Source of the DNA: Cohnella zeiphila | Lineage (GTDB): Bacteria > Bacillota > Bacilli > Paenibacillales > Paenibacillaceae | Assembly (NCBI RefSeq): GCF_014212055.1 | Contig: NZ_JACJVO010000036.1 | Span: 62,001 to 126,000 of the forward strand | Direction of reading: 5' to 3' | Length of the DNA stretch: 64,000 bases | Shown here: piece by piece, positions 36,083 to 45,285 of the stretch | Position numbering within the stretch: position 1 is the first letter of the stretch | How the letters are laid out: every line of letters begins with the position of its first letter | Position numbers and translations under genes: made by a program | The notes under the pieces: model-generated | Told to the model about the DNA's origin: nothing | Database searches by the model: none | The model's input: the letters and a program-made list of their open reading frames with translations, nothing else

Positions 36083-38122
36083 TCATTCCCCTTTTTCGAT
36101 AACTGTATTGTTAGTCAAGAGTTCAACTTCATAAGCGTCCAACGACAACGAATGCTCAAAGCGATTGCCGGATAACAGTCCGGATGCCGGGGCGTTAAGC
36201 TTCATGGTTTGCGTGGTGCCGGTCGTGTTAATGTAGAGGACGGAGCCGTCTTCCATCTTTCGCGCGACCACGCCTAACGGAGTAACCGGACCGGGCTGAA
36301 TTTCGAGCGCCGGGTACAAGGACTCCAGAAGCGGCTGAAGGAAATTCGCTATCGCCGGGATGGCGACATAGAGGGCTTCTCCCTTGCCGTACCGGTTCCG
36401 AGTGACAGCCGGCGACTTCTCGAACGTATTGGCAAACGTCGCGAGGATGTCGGCGGAACGGACTTCAACCATTTCATAATAGTCGATCTCGGGTTGATAT
36501 TCGCGCCCGCCAAGCAGAATGCGCGGTTTTTCCCGCTCCAAGCCAAGCTCCGTCTTCTCCAGGCCTCCGGCATTCTCGGCAGGGGTGTGGCTTCGGGTCC
36601 GCGTGAACGCTCCGCTGCGAATGCCGAAGACGTCGCTGAGCTCTCCGGGCAGCGGCGTGTCGAACACGCGGTTGTTCTCATCCACTTTCGCCGAATACGC
36701 GGTCATCACAACGGTGCCGCCGTTCTCGACGAAGGTACGGATGGAGGCCGCCGAGGCGGGATCCATCACGGCGTGTCCCGGCACGATTAGGATTTTGTAA
36801 TTCTGACGCAGCTGGCGCAAATTCACGATATTGCAGTCGAGATTGGAAAGCTCGAGAGCCTCGTAAGCTTGCAAGACTTGCTGGGTATAGTCCGTCTTGT
36901 AGAAGCTTCGGTTGCCGGCCATTACTTTAAAACTTTCGAATGAATACGCTATGGCAATCTCGGGTTTGGTTCTTCTGGGAAGTCCGCGATCTTGAAGCTG
37001 GACGAATTCCTCGGCGATTTGTTTGAATTCCTCATACTTCCATCCCGGAACGCCGTCATGGTCCACGAGTCCGAACAGGTACTGCTCCTCGCCCCCAAGC
37101 ATTGAGCGCCAGGTCCAGGCGCACACCGCTTGAGATCTGTGAATAAGGGAAAGGTATGCATACATTCTCATAGCCTTTCGGGGCGAACCGTAACCTCCGA
37201 AATCTCCGGTCTGGAATTCAAGGCACCAGATCGGCCGGTCCAGCTCTCCGATTCGATGGTCCATAAAGAAGCAGGCCGCTAACAATGCTTGACGATCCTC
37301 CGGATTGGTACCGGGATAGAAGCCGATTCCGGGCAGATCGACGATGTTCTCGTACTGCTTTAAATAGTCGAACCCATACCTGGGGTTCTCCGACCAATGG
37401 TTCGTCGATTCCCTCGCATCCGGGGCCAATCGCTTGACAAGCTGGCTTAAACCGTGCATGTAAGATAAGGTCTCGTCGGAATAAAAACGCCACATGTCCA
37501 GCATTCGTTCCGGAGCGCCGTGAACGGAACCGGAAACCGGCAATACGACATCGCTAAAGCTGCTCAACTTTCGAGACCATCTCTGCGTCGTCCACGCCCG
37601 GTTCAGTCGGTCAACCGTTTTGTACTTCTTCCTTAACCAAGCTTCGAAGCGATCCCGAGCGTTGGCTGAATAGGATGGCGATCCCGAGCCGAGCTCGTTG
37701 CACAAGCCGAAGGCATAAAGTGCAGGGTGATTCCGATAGCGGCAAACCAGCCGTTCGGCGAATTTGAACGCATACTCCTGGAAGGCCGGATGACCGATGT
37801 CTTCCATATATCGCGTCTGCGCTTCCAATCGAACGCCGCTCGGATCCGTCAGATCGATCTCGGGATATTTTTTGTGCAGCCAGGTCGGAGCGGGGCGTGT
37901 CGCGATATCGAGAACGACCCGAATGCCTGCTTCCTCAAAGAGATCCATCACTTCATCGAACCATTCGAATGTATAATTCCCCTCTGTAGGTTCAAAGCTA
38001 TCCCAGCACAAATGACCGAGTCGAACGATATTGAAAGAAGCTTTGCGCATGAGATCAATATCGTGTCTCCATCTCTCGGAGGGCCAATCGTGCGGATGGT
38101 AATTGGTTCCCGCAAACAGCAA
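36083..38122 (-). CDS. GH42 beta-galactosidase 2, without the zinc-cysteine cluster
   Basis: 679-residue GH42 enzyme. The acid/base is Glu143 in GLCNELGSG and the nucleophile Glu302 in WCLEFQTGDF. Unlike the GH42 at 15547, the CxCxxC zinc cluster after the acid/base is missing, being replaced by SPSYSANARDRF, so it belongs to another branch. It starts at TTG 38122 behind GGCGGTGAT, a weak site; no ATG in frame is nearby. It is co-transcribed with the third GH29 gene, which fits removal of galactose once fucose has been cut off it. The AT-rich DNA to 38335 separates it from divergent importer 3. Confidence 0.88.
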   Translation of the reverse strand: MLFAGTNYHPHDWPSERWRHDIDLMRKASFNIVRLGHLCWDSFEPTEGNYTFEWFDEVMDLFEEAGIRVVLDIATRPAPTWLHKKYPEIDLTDPSGVRLEAQTRYMEDIGHPAFQEYAFKFAERLVCRYRNHPALYAFGLCNELGSGSPSYSANARDRFEAWLRKKYKTVDRLNRAWTTQRWSRKLSSFSDVVLPVSGSVHGAPERMLDMWRFYSDETLSYMHGLSQLVKRLAPDARESTNHWSENPRYGFDYLKQYENIVDLPGIGFYPGTNPEDRQALLAACFFMDHRIGELDRPIWCLEFQTGDFGGYGSPRKAMRMYAYLSLIHRSQAVCAWTWRSMLGGEEQYLFGLVDHDGVPGWKYEEFKQIAEEFVQLQDRGLPRRTKPEIAIAYSFESFKVMAGNRSFYKTDYTQQVLQAYEALELSNLDCNIVNLRQLRQNYKILIVPGHAVMDPASAASIRTFVENGGTVVMTAYSAKVDENNRVFDTPLPGELSDVFGIRSGAFTRTRSHTPAENAGGLEKTELGLEREKPRILLGGREYQPEIDYYEMVEVRSADILATFANTFEKSPAVTRNRYGKGEALYVAIPAIANFLQPLLESLYPALEIQPGPVTPLGVVARKMEDGSVLYINTTGTTQTMKLNAPASGLLSGNRFEHSLSLDAYEVELLTNNTVIEKGE

Positions 38123-38335
38123 GCTATCACCGCCATATAAAAATATTAAAGTACAAAAGGTATCATAAACGGTATGAGAATGAAAAGAAATATAAGATAT
38201 GACGAGAATGATATAAAAAAATGAGTTTGTTTTTTATCAGCCAATATATTTATATAATTCTCTTTTTTTTGATATATATGAGTTCCGGCGGTGGAAGATA
38301 TACTGAATGCAGATTCGTCAAAGGGAGGTCTTGGA

Positions 38336-39985
38336 ATGAAAAAAAGGTTGAAGAAGCGGGCGTGGGTTGCGCTTGCGACCGGCGTCGCGCTGTTGTCCGT
38401 TGCCGGCTGCAGCTCGGCTTCGAACTCCGGACAGGATGCGCAATCGGACAAGGAGAACGCGGGAAGCCCCAAAGAGGTCACGATCTCGTTGGGAAGGGTC
38501 GTCGGCTCCGATAACAAATTCAAAAACGGCGAGACCATCGAAGACAATGTTCACACCCGATGGGCCAAGGAGAAGTTCGGCATCAACTTCAAGGTGGACT
38601 GGACCGTAGGAACCGCGGATGCTTACAATACCAGGCTTCGTCTTTTGCTCAATTCTAACGAAAAGCTGCCGGACGTCTTTACGCTGAACGATCCGACCAT
38701 GGAGAATCAGATGGTCGATTCCGGCAAAGTCATGGATATTACCGAAGCCTTCGACAAATACGCTTCTCCTCGGATCAAGGATTTATACGCCAAATATCCT
38801 GAAATCTGGAACACGGTAACGTACGACGGCAAACATTACGGCCTTCCCACCTTCAATGCCAACAGTTCCTTCAGCGTTCTTTGGATTCGCAAGGATTGGC
38901 TGGATAAATTGGGACTGCAGCCGCCGAAGACGATCGAGGACATGGAGAAAGTCATGGATGCGTTCGTCAATCGGGACCCCGACGGCAACGGAGTCAAGGA
39001 CACCATCGGATTGTCTTTATCGCTAAAAAAAGGCGTATCGGCCGTGAAAGATACCTTCATGGCGACAAGCGATTTCCTGTTCGGTCATTCGGCCATCCCA
39101 ACCTACTGGTCCGAGGGAGCCGACGGGAAGCTTCAATATGGTTCCATACAGCCGACCGTCAAGGCAGGACTCGGCAAGCTTAGCGAATGGATGAAGAAAG
39201 GTTATCTCGATAAGGATGCGGGGACGATGGATGAAGCCAAAGCGGCGGAAAGCTTCGTGCAAGGGAAATCGGGTATGATCTTTGGTCCGACCTGGATGCC
39301 GCAATATCCGTTCAACAGCGATATGAAATTCGATTACGAGCCGGTTCCGATTCCGGCGGGAATCGACGGAACCATGGGTTTCGGTAGCGAACCGCAATCC
39401 TCCGTTCGATTCTACTTTAATAAAGACTTCAAAAACATGGACGCCTTCTTCAACTATCTGGATGCCATCATGGGGCCCGGCTTCTACGATCCGTCTTCCG
39501 AATTCGCCAACGGTTGGGCGGAGGGATACGACTATGTCATGGAGAACGGCGAGCCCGTGTACGATCCGGATAAAATTCCGGGCGGATGGATTGACGTGAA
39601 GAAGTACACGATCTATGGAAACGATATCCAGACACCGAAAAAAGAGCTGGAGGTTATGGCGAAGCTTGGCCGAGGAGAAAAACCTGAAACCCCATACGAA
39701 AAGTACTTCTCCAGCAGACCGAAGAAGTGGGCGGAAGCGGCTGCCGTCCTGCAACCTTATATCGACCAAGCTGCGGTCTACGATCAGTTTACCGGGCCCC
39801 CGACGGAAACGATGGCTCAGAAAGGCGAATTGCTCCGCAAGATGGAGGACGAAACCTTCCTGAAAATCATCTATGGCGAGGAACCCGTGGATTCATTCGA
39901 CAGCTTCGTAGCCAAGTGGAAATCGTCCGGAGGGGACGACATCACCAAAGAAGTGAACGAGTGGTATCAAGAGGTCCGCAAATAA
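38336..39985 (+). CDS. Sugar-binding lipoprotein of ABC importer 3
   Basis: 549-residue solute-binding lipoprotein. Lipobox VAGC, anchor Cys25. It has the EF-hand-like loop DPDGNGVKDT and FSVLWIRKDWLDKLGL, but not the CYHC segment of importers 1, 2 and 4; its close relative here is the protein of importer 5. Start ATG 38336 follows AAGGGAGG. It is first in its operon (SBP-permease-permease-kinase-regulator) and is followed by a strong hairpin that likely lowers transcription of the permeases. It is divergent from the GH42/GH29 operon, so galacto- or fuco-oligosaccharides are candidate ligands. Confidence 0.88.
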   Translation: MKKRLKKRAWVALATGVALLSVAGCSSASNSGQDAQSDKENAGSPKEVTISLGRVVGSDNKFKNGETIEDNVHTRWAKEKFGINFKVDWTVGTADAYNTRLRLLLNSNEKLPDVFTLNDPTMENQMVDSGKVMDITEAFDKYASPRIKDLYAKYPEIWNTVTYDGKHYGLPTFNANSSFSVLWIRKDWLDKLGLQPPKTIEDMEKVMDAFVNRDPDGNGVKDTIGLSLSLKKGVSAVKDTFMATSDFLFGHSAIPTYWSEGADGKLQYGSIQPTVKAGLGKLSEWMKKGYLDKDAGTMDEAKAAESFVQGKSGMIFGPTWMPQYPFNSDMKFDYEPVPIPAGIDGTMGFGSEPQSSVRFYFNKDFKNMDAFFNYLDAIMGPGFYDPSSEFANGWAEGYDYVMENGEPVYDPDKIPGGWIDVKKYTIYGNDIQTPKKELEVMAKLGRGEKPETPYEKYFSSRPKKWAEAAAVLQPYIDQAAVYDQFTGPPTETMAQKGELLRKMEDETFLKIIYGEEPVDSFDSFVAKWKSSGGDDITKEVNEWYQEVRK

Positions 39986-39999
39986 GGGGATCGTCTAAG

Positions 40000-40042
40000 G
40001 TAGGCCTTACGGACCGCGTTCGACGTAAGGCCTACTGTTTTT
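40000..40042 (+). terminator. Partial terminator between SBP and permease of importer 3
   Basis: Perfect 12-base stem (GTAGGCCTTACG with CGTAAGGCCTAC) followed by TGTTTTTTC. It lies inside the operon, so read-through probably sets a high ratio of binding protein to permease and protects the upstream mRNA. Confidence 0.75.
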
Positions 40043-40072
40043 TCTAAACCATGGAATAGAGGAGATGTCTGG

Positions 40073-40984
40073 ATGATGGAGACGAAGAAGGGCAGGAAAA
40101 GGGGGATTCGGCAACTTCCTTTGCATATGCTCATCCTGCCGTCCGTAATCGGTTTGCTCCTGTTTAATTATTACCCGATGGCGGGGCTCGTTATGGCTTT
40201 TCAAGACTATAAGCCCCGACTGGGCTATCTGCATTCGCCTTGGGTCGGCCTGAGTCATTTCGAATACATGTTTACTTACCCCGACAGCGTCCAAGTGATT
40301 TGGAATACGCTGTTGATCGCTTCTCTCAAGATAGCGGCCAATATCGTGGTTCCGATTGTTTTCGCCCTGCTCCTCAATGAAGTTCGCGCCTTGTTTTTTA
40401 AGCGATTCGTTCAGACTCTCGTTTACCTTCCCCATTTTCTTTCCTGGGTGATTTTGGGCGGCATCTTGACGGATATTCTGGGCAACAAGGGCATCGTGAA
40501 TCATTTGATATCCGCACTGGGAGCTGACCCCATCTTCTTCCTCGGGGACGGGACCTGGTTTCGAATTACGGTGGTGGTCAGCGATATCTGGAAAGAATTC
40601 GGATTCTCCACGATTATTTATCTTGCGGCCATGAGCGGCATCAATATGTCGTTGTACGAAGCGGCAGAGATGGACGGGGCGGGCCGTTTTAAGCAAACGT
40701 TCCATGTCACTTTGCCGGCTCTGGTACCGGTCATTCTGGTTGTCGGGACGCTGGCGCTGGGCAACATTCTGAATGCCGGCTTCGACCAGATCTTCAATCT
40801 GTACAATCCGCTCGTTTATCGGGAAGGAGACATTATCGATACATTTGTATACCGGATCGGTCTTATGAACGGTTCGTTCAGCTTTGCGACCGCCGTCGGC
40901 CTGTTCAAGTCGGCTGTCGGGCTCGTCCTGATCGTTATCGCTTACCGGCTTGCGTACCGGTTTGGCAATTATCGAATTTTTTGA
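40073..40984 (+). CDS. ABC sugar permease 3a (LplB type)
   Basis: 303-residue six-helix permease with EAA loop YEAAEMDGAGRFKQTFHVTLPAL and LNAGFDQIFNLYNP. The latter is also found in the importer 5 permease but not in 1, 2 and 4 (SVGFEKIYLMQN). Start ATG 40073 with GAGGAG upstream; a second ATG follows at 40076. Partner of the next gene. Confidence 0.9.
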   Translation: MMETKKGRKRGIRQLPLHMLILPSVIGLLLFNYYPMAGLVMAFQDYKPRLGYLHSPWVGLSHFEYMFTYPDSVQVIWNTLLIASLKIAANIVVPIVFALLLNEVRALFFKRFVQTLVYLPHFLSWVILGGILTDILGNKGIVNHLISALGADPIFFLGDGTWFRITVVVSDIWKEFGFSTIIYLAAMSGINMSLYEAAEMDGAGRFKQTFHVTLPALVPVILVVGTLALGNILNAGFDQIFNLYNPLVYREGDIIDTFVYRIGLMNGSFSFATAVGLFKSAVGLVLIVIAYRLAYRFGNYRIF

Positions 40985-41002
40985 GTAAGGGAGGGTCATC
41001 CT

Positions 41003-41872
41003 GTGTATCGAAAAACAGTCACTTATCGATGGTTTACCGGTTTGAACACGACTTTGCTGGCTCTGATCTCCATTCTTTGCATTTTGCCGCTTGTTCACGT
41101 TGCAGCCGTATCGCTCAGTTCAAGCTCGGCCGCAAGCGCCAACCAAGTTTATTTCTGGCCGATCGGGTTTAATGCGGAAGCCTACACCCGAACGCTGGCG
41201 AATCCTTTGTTCCTGAATTCGCTGGTCATCTCCGTAGAGCGAACGCTGGCGGGCACTTTGCTCTCGATGGCTTTGACCGTTTCGGCGGCTTATGTTTTAT
41301 CGCGATCGTTTTCCGGACGAAGCTTTTATTCCTGGTTTTTCGTCTTTACGATGCTGTTTAACGGGGGTTTGATTCCGACTTACCTGGTTGTAACGAATCT
41401 TCACTTAACCAATACGCTATGGGCGCTCATCTTGCCATCCGCCGTTAACGTCTACAATACGATTCTAATGATGCAATTTTTCCGCGCCATTCCCAAAGAG
41501 TTGGAGGAAGCGGCCCACATAGACGGCGCGGGGTATATCCGATCGTTGCTGACCATTTATCTTCCGTTATCCCTTCCTTCCTTGGCCACTTTATCGTTGT
41601 TCGCGATGGTATGGCACTGGAATTCGTGGTTTGACGGATTGATTTATATAACCAATTACCGGCAATACCCGCTTGCGACATTTCTGCAGACGATTATTCA
41701 GAGCGGCGATATGCGAAATACGAACATTGATCCCGGGACGCTGCAGGTCTTGTCCGAAAGAACGGTACGCTCCTCCCAAATCCTGATCGGTGCGCTTCCG
41801 ATCCTGCTGGTTTACCCGTTTTTGCAACGCTTTTTCGTTCACGGGTTGACGATGGGAGCCGTCAAGGAATAA
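41003..41872 (+). CDS. ABC sugar permease 3b (LplC type)
   Basis: 289-residue six-helix permease with EAA loop EEAAHIDGAGYIRSLLTIYLPL, ending QRFFVHGLTMGAVKE. It starts at GTG 41003 behind GGGAGGG. A histidine kinase gene follows within about 30 bases, so importer and two-component system share one transcript. Confidence 0.9.
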   Translation: MYRKTVTYRWFTGLNTTLLALISILCILPLVHVAAVSLSSSSAASANQVYFWPIGFNAEAYTRTLANPLFLNSLVISVERTLAGTLLSMALTVSAAYVLSRSFSGRSFYSWFFVFTMLFNGGLIPTYLVVTNLHLTNTLWALILPSAVNVYNTILMMQFFRAIPKELEEAAHIDGAGYIRSLLTIYLPLSLPSLATLSLFAMVWHWNSWFDGLIYITNYRQYPLATFLQTIIQSGDMRNTNIDPGTLQVLSERTVRSSQILIGALPILLVYPFLQRFFVHGLTMGAVKE

Positions 41873-41903
41873 AGTTAGGCAAAAACCATTGGAGTCGAAG
41901 CGG

Positions 41904-43646
41904 ATGAACCGGAAGGAAAGCAGTCTCTTCTCCAAACTGATCGGCTCGCTTATTTTATTATTGCTTCCCGTACTGATTCTGTTGGCGTATTCCAATCGAG
42001 TCAATGAAAAGGTGATTACCGGTCAGATCAAACAATCGAGTATCAGCCAGCTTTCGACCTTGGCGGCTCAGATGGACAATGTCCTCCTGCAGCTCGAGAC
42101 GTTCTCGCGCATCTTGATCCGCGATCCGAACGTCATTGAATTTCAGGATCTGCCTTTGTTGGATTCGAGCTACTACGATCGAATCAAAAAAATCAAAACC
42201 ATTGAGGATAAACTGTATTTGCAAAGCGCTTCGGCGGATTGGGTCCACGACATCACCGTTTATTCTCCTCGAACCGGGCAAACCGTCTCGACCCTTCCCG
42301 GCGCTTCCTTTGACCCGAAGCGTTTGCAAAAGCTGAGCCTGAACAATTGGAATTTTGTATTGCACGACGGGAAGGCGGACGAGCAGGCAAAGCTGATCCA
42401 CTTAACGTTCGAACCGTACGATAAGACAGGCGGCATCGCCAAGGCGAATTCTATCGTTGAAATCAGCTTTGATTTGCGCAATATCATCCGATCGCTGGAT
42501 CAGTTTAAATCGCAGGGCGGCGGCGAAGCCTTATTTTATAAGCCTGATGAAGTTTCACTTTCGTCAAGTTCCTGCCCTCAGGATCTTCTCGGGGAAGCTG
42601 TGTTCAAGTTAAAACGAACGCAGCTGGCGGATCAGGGGAGCCTTACGATTCAATCGAACGGAATTTCCTATCTTCTTGCTTATTCCAAGGTGCGGGAACT
42701 CGAGGGATACGTCGTTGACATGGTGCCGTTATCTGAGATTCTGACTCCGTTGCATACGACCAGTCTCTTCTCCTATCTCGTTCTCGGACTGCTGCTCATC
42801 GTCGGCATTGCCGTATCCTGGGTACTGTACCGGCACGTCCAGGTTCCCTTGCGCGCTCTTGTGAAGGGAGTGCAATTCATCAAGATGGGGAATTACAAAA
42901 ATAGGATCCCGCTGGAGGCCCATAACGAATTTCGGCTCATCATCTCCAGATTCAACGAGATGGCCGAGCAGATCCAGCAACTCATTGAGAACGTGCTGGA
43001 GCAGCGCCTTCATGCAAGGGAGGCCGAGCTCAAACAGCTGCAATCGCAAATCAATCCGCATTTTTTATACAACAGTCTGTCATACGTTATCAATATGGCC
43101 AAGCTGAACCGGAAAGACGCGATACTGGAAATGGCCTATCATCTATCCGATTATTATCGCTACTCGACCCGGGTGGAGTCTCAAGTGGTCAAGCTCGAGG
43201 AGGAGCTCAAGAACGCGGTTGATTATTTGAGCATTCACCGAATGCGGATGAAGCGAATTCGCTTCGAAATAGACGTAAGCAGCGACATGTTGACCCTTGA
43301 CGTGCCTCGATTGATTCTTCAGCCTATTGTCGAGAATGCTTTGTTGCATGGAATTGAAGCGCTGGAGGGCGAAGGGGTTATTACGATAACCGGCAGTCGC
43401 GCGGACAACTGGAATTCGCTGGCGGTGGACGACAACGGAGGGACCATGACAGAGAAACGGCTGCAATCGATGCAGAATCTGTTAGCGGATCCGATTGGCG
43501 AACATTCGGAAAGCTGCGGCCTGCGGAACGTACATCGGCGTCTTCAGCTCCGTTATGGAGAGGAATCCGGCTTAAAACTGTCGATAAACGCCTCATTGGG
43601 GCTTCGGGTGGAGCTGCATTGGAGAGAGGAGGAGACGCATGGTTAA
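41904..43646 (+). CDS. YesM-like sensor histidine kinase
   Basis: 580-residue membrane kinase. Membrane helices at about residues 11-30 and 285-310 enclose an extracellular Cache-type sensor; then a HAMP region, the phospho-acceptor His386 in QINPHFLYNSLSYVI (His_kinase family with the YesM-type box), the N box LILQPIVENALLHGI and a glycine box with VDDNGG and GLRNVHRRL. ATG 41904 is favoured, with GGAGTCGAAG before it, though TTG 41889 in frame is possible. The stop overlaps the regulator start by eight bases. It probably senses an oligosaccharide or the loaded binding protein and controls importer 3. Confidence 0.9.
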   Translation: MNRKESSLFSKLIGSLILLLLPVLILLAYSNRVNEKVITGQIKQSSISQLSTLAAQMDNVLLQLETFSRILIRDPNVIEFQDLPLLDSSYYDRIKKIKTIEDKLYLQSASADWVHDITVYSPRTGQTVSTLPGASFDPKRLQKLSLNNWNFVLHDGKADEQAKLIHLTFEPYDKTGGIAKANSIVEISFDLRNIIRSLDQFKSQGGGEALFYKPDEVSLSSSSCPQDLLGEAVFKLKRTQLADQGSLTIQSNGISYLLAYSKVRELEGYVVDMVPLSEILTPLHTTSLFSYLVLGLLLIVGIAVSWVLYRHVQVPLRALVKGVQFIKMGNYKNRIPLEAHNEFRLIISRFNEMAEQIQQLIENVLEQRLHAREAELKQLQSQINPHFLYNSLSYVINMAKLNRKDAILEMAYHLSDYYRYSTRVESQVVKLEEELKNAVDYLSIHRMRMKRIRFEIDVSSDMLTLDVPRLILQPIVENALLHGIEALEGEGVITITGSRADNWNSLAVDDNGGTMTEKRLQSMQNLLADPIGEHSESCGLRNVHRRLQLRYGEESGLKLSINASLGLRVELHWREEETHG

Positions 43647-45219
43647 GCTGTTGATCGTGGACGATGAAGAGCACTTGGTCGAGAGCATGATCGCCAGCGT
43701 CGCTTGGGAAGAAGCGGGCGTAACCGAACTCTTCTCCGCCTATTCCGGCAGGCAGGCGCTTGACATTATAGACAATGAGGCACCGGACATTGTCATCACC
43801 GATGTTCGAATGCCCGGCATGAGCGGAATCGATCTCATTCGCACGATCAAAGGCAAGCGTCCCCATACGGTATGCATGCTGCTGACGGGTCATGCAGAAT
43901 TTGAATATGCGCAAGAAGGACTAAGGCAGAAAGCTTCTCATTATCTGCTGAAGCCCGTTAAGGATGCAGAGCTGCTCGCAGCGGTCAAAGAAGCGGTCGA
44001 AGCTTTGCTCACGGAACGGGAGCAGATGAGGGAATTCGTGCATTCGCAGGCGATGGTACACCGCAATCTGCCATCGCTGCGTTCCAATCTGTTGAATAAT
44101 CTTATCCAGGGCCGATCATGGCCGGAGCGTAAATTAGCCGAGCAGCTGCAATTATTCGATATTCCGGTCCGGGTCGGCGACACCGTGTCCTTGCTCCTGA
44201 TACGCATCGAGGATCGCGACCAGCGTTACCGTTCTTCGGATATGATGGTCATGGGCTTTGCCGTGACGAACATTACCGAGGAATTGCTGGACGACCATTA
44301 TAAGAGCTGGAACTGCGAGGATTTGTACGGCCATATCTTGTTCGTCGCGAACCGGAGCAATGGGATTCAGGATGAGCGGAACCTGGAACGGCTCGCAGAC
44401 GAGATGAGAAGAATCGTCCATCGATTGCTTCATTTGACCATATCCGTCATCTTGTCGCCATCGGGAACGTTTCCCGCCTGCGTCGAAGATCTGTACCAAC
44501 GATGCGTAGCCACAGTCCGTTCGCAAATCGGTAACGACAACGATCTTGTCGTCCGGCTTAGCGGGGATGTGGCGAAGCCTGCTTCCCATGTCGTTGCCTC
44601 GTTATATACGCCTCCGCTGTTCGCGCATTTGCTTGAAGCGGGGAACTGGGATGCCGCAAGGGAGAAGCTGCAGGAAATTTTCCGCGAATGGCGGGCCAAA
44701 TATTCCGGTTCGAAGGAGCATCTGTCCGAAATCCATTACTCCATGAGGGCTGCGTTCTCCTACTTCGTGCATAAGAGCGGTAGTCTGCTCGCGGACTACG
44801 GCTTGCAGAACGAAGCGGAAATAAAGGGCTTGGGGGAACTGGAATACTGGGCCAAGAGCATGTTGGACAGGCTTCAAGGGGAGATGAACACGGAATTGTC
44901 GGAATCACGCCACTCGCTCGTGGCTCAAATCCAGCAATTCATCCAGGAGCATCTGTCGGAAGACGTCTCTCTGCAAGCAATCGCCAACCACGTGTATATG
45001 CATCCCACTCACGTATCGAAGCTGTTCAAAAGAGAAACCGGCCAAAACCTTTCCGACTATTTGCTGAGATTGAGAATGGAGAAGGCCGTTTATCTGTTGA
45101 AGGAAAGCCGATATAAAATTTACGAAATTGCAGGTCTTACGGGATATAAAAACCCGACGTATTTCATCAAGGTATTTAAGGAACAGTTTGGCGTTACGCC
45201 GCAAGAATTCAGAGAATGA
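43639..45219 (+). CDS. YesN-like response regulator with AraC output domain
   Basis: 526-residue regulator. The receiver domain (residues 1-120) has acceptor Asp55 in IVITDVRMPGMSG and the Lys of LLKPVKDAE. A middle region follows, then an AraC double helix-turn-helix at about 420-525 with LQAIANHVYMHPTHVSKLFK and YKNPTYFIKVFKEQFGVTPQEFR. RBS GAGGAGG lies inside the kinase gene. Partner of the kinase. Together they probably activate the SBP-led operon at 38336. Confidence 0.92.
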   Translation: MVKLLIVDDEEHLVESMIASVAWEEAGVTELFSAYSGRQALDIIDNEAPDIVITDVRMPGMSGIDLIRTIKGKRPHTVCMLLTGHAEFEYAQEGLRQKASHYLLKPVKDAELLAAVKEAVEALLTEREQMREFVHSQAMVHRNLPSLRSNLLNNLIQGRSWPERKLAEQLQLFDIPVRVGDTVSLLLIRIEDRDQRYRSSDMMVMGFAVTNITEELLDDHYKSWNCEDLYGHILFVANRSNGIQDERNLERLADEMRRIVHRLLHLTISVILSPSGTFPACVEDLYQRCVATVRSQIGNDNDLVVRLSGDVAKPASHVVASLYTPPLFAHLLEAGNWDAAREKLQEIFREWRAKYSGSKEHLSEIHYSMRAAFSYFVHKSGSLLADYGLQNEAEIKGLGELEYWAKSMLDRLQGEMNTELSESRHSLVAQIQQFIQEHLSEDVSLQAIANHVYMHPTHVSKLFKRETGQNLSDYLLRLRMEKAVYLLKESRYKIYEIAGLTGYKNPTYFIKVFKEQFGVTPQEFRE

Positions 45220-45250
45220 CCCCCTGGCAGCCGCCTTTATCCTAATTCAA

Positions 45251-45285
45251 AGCCGAAACCATCCAACCAAGGTCGCGGCTTTTTG
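45251..45285. terminator. Terminator after importer 3 operon
   Basis: AGCCG/CGGCT with an inner ACC/GGT pair and a TTTTTGTT tail, between convergent genes. Confidence 0.7.
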
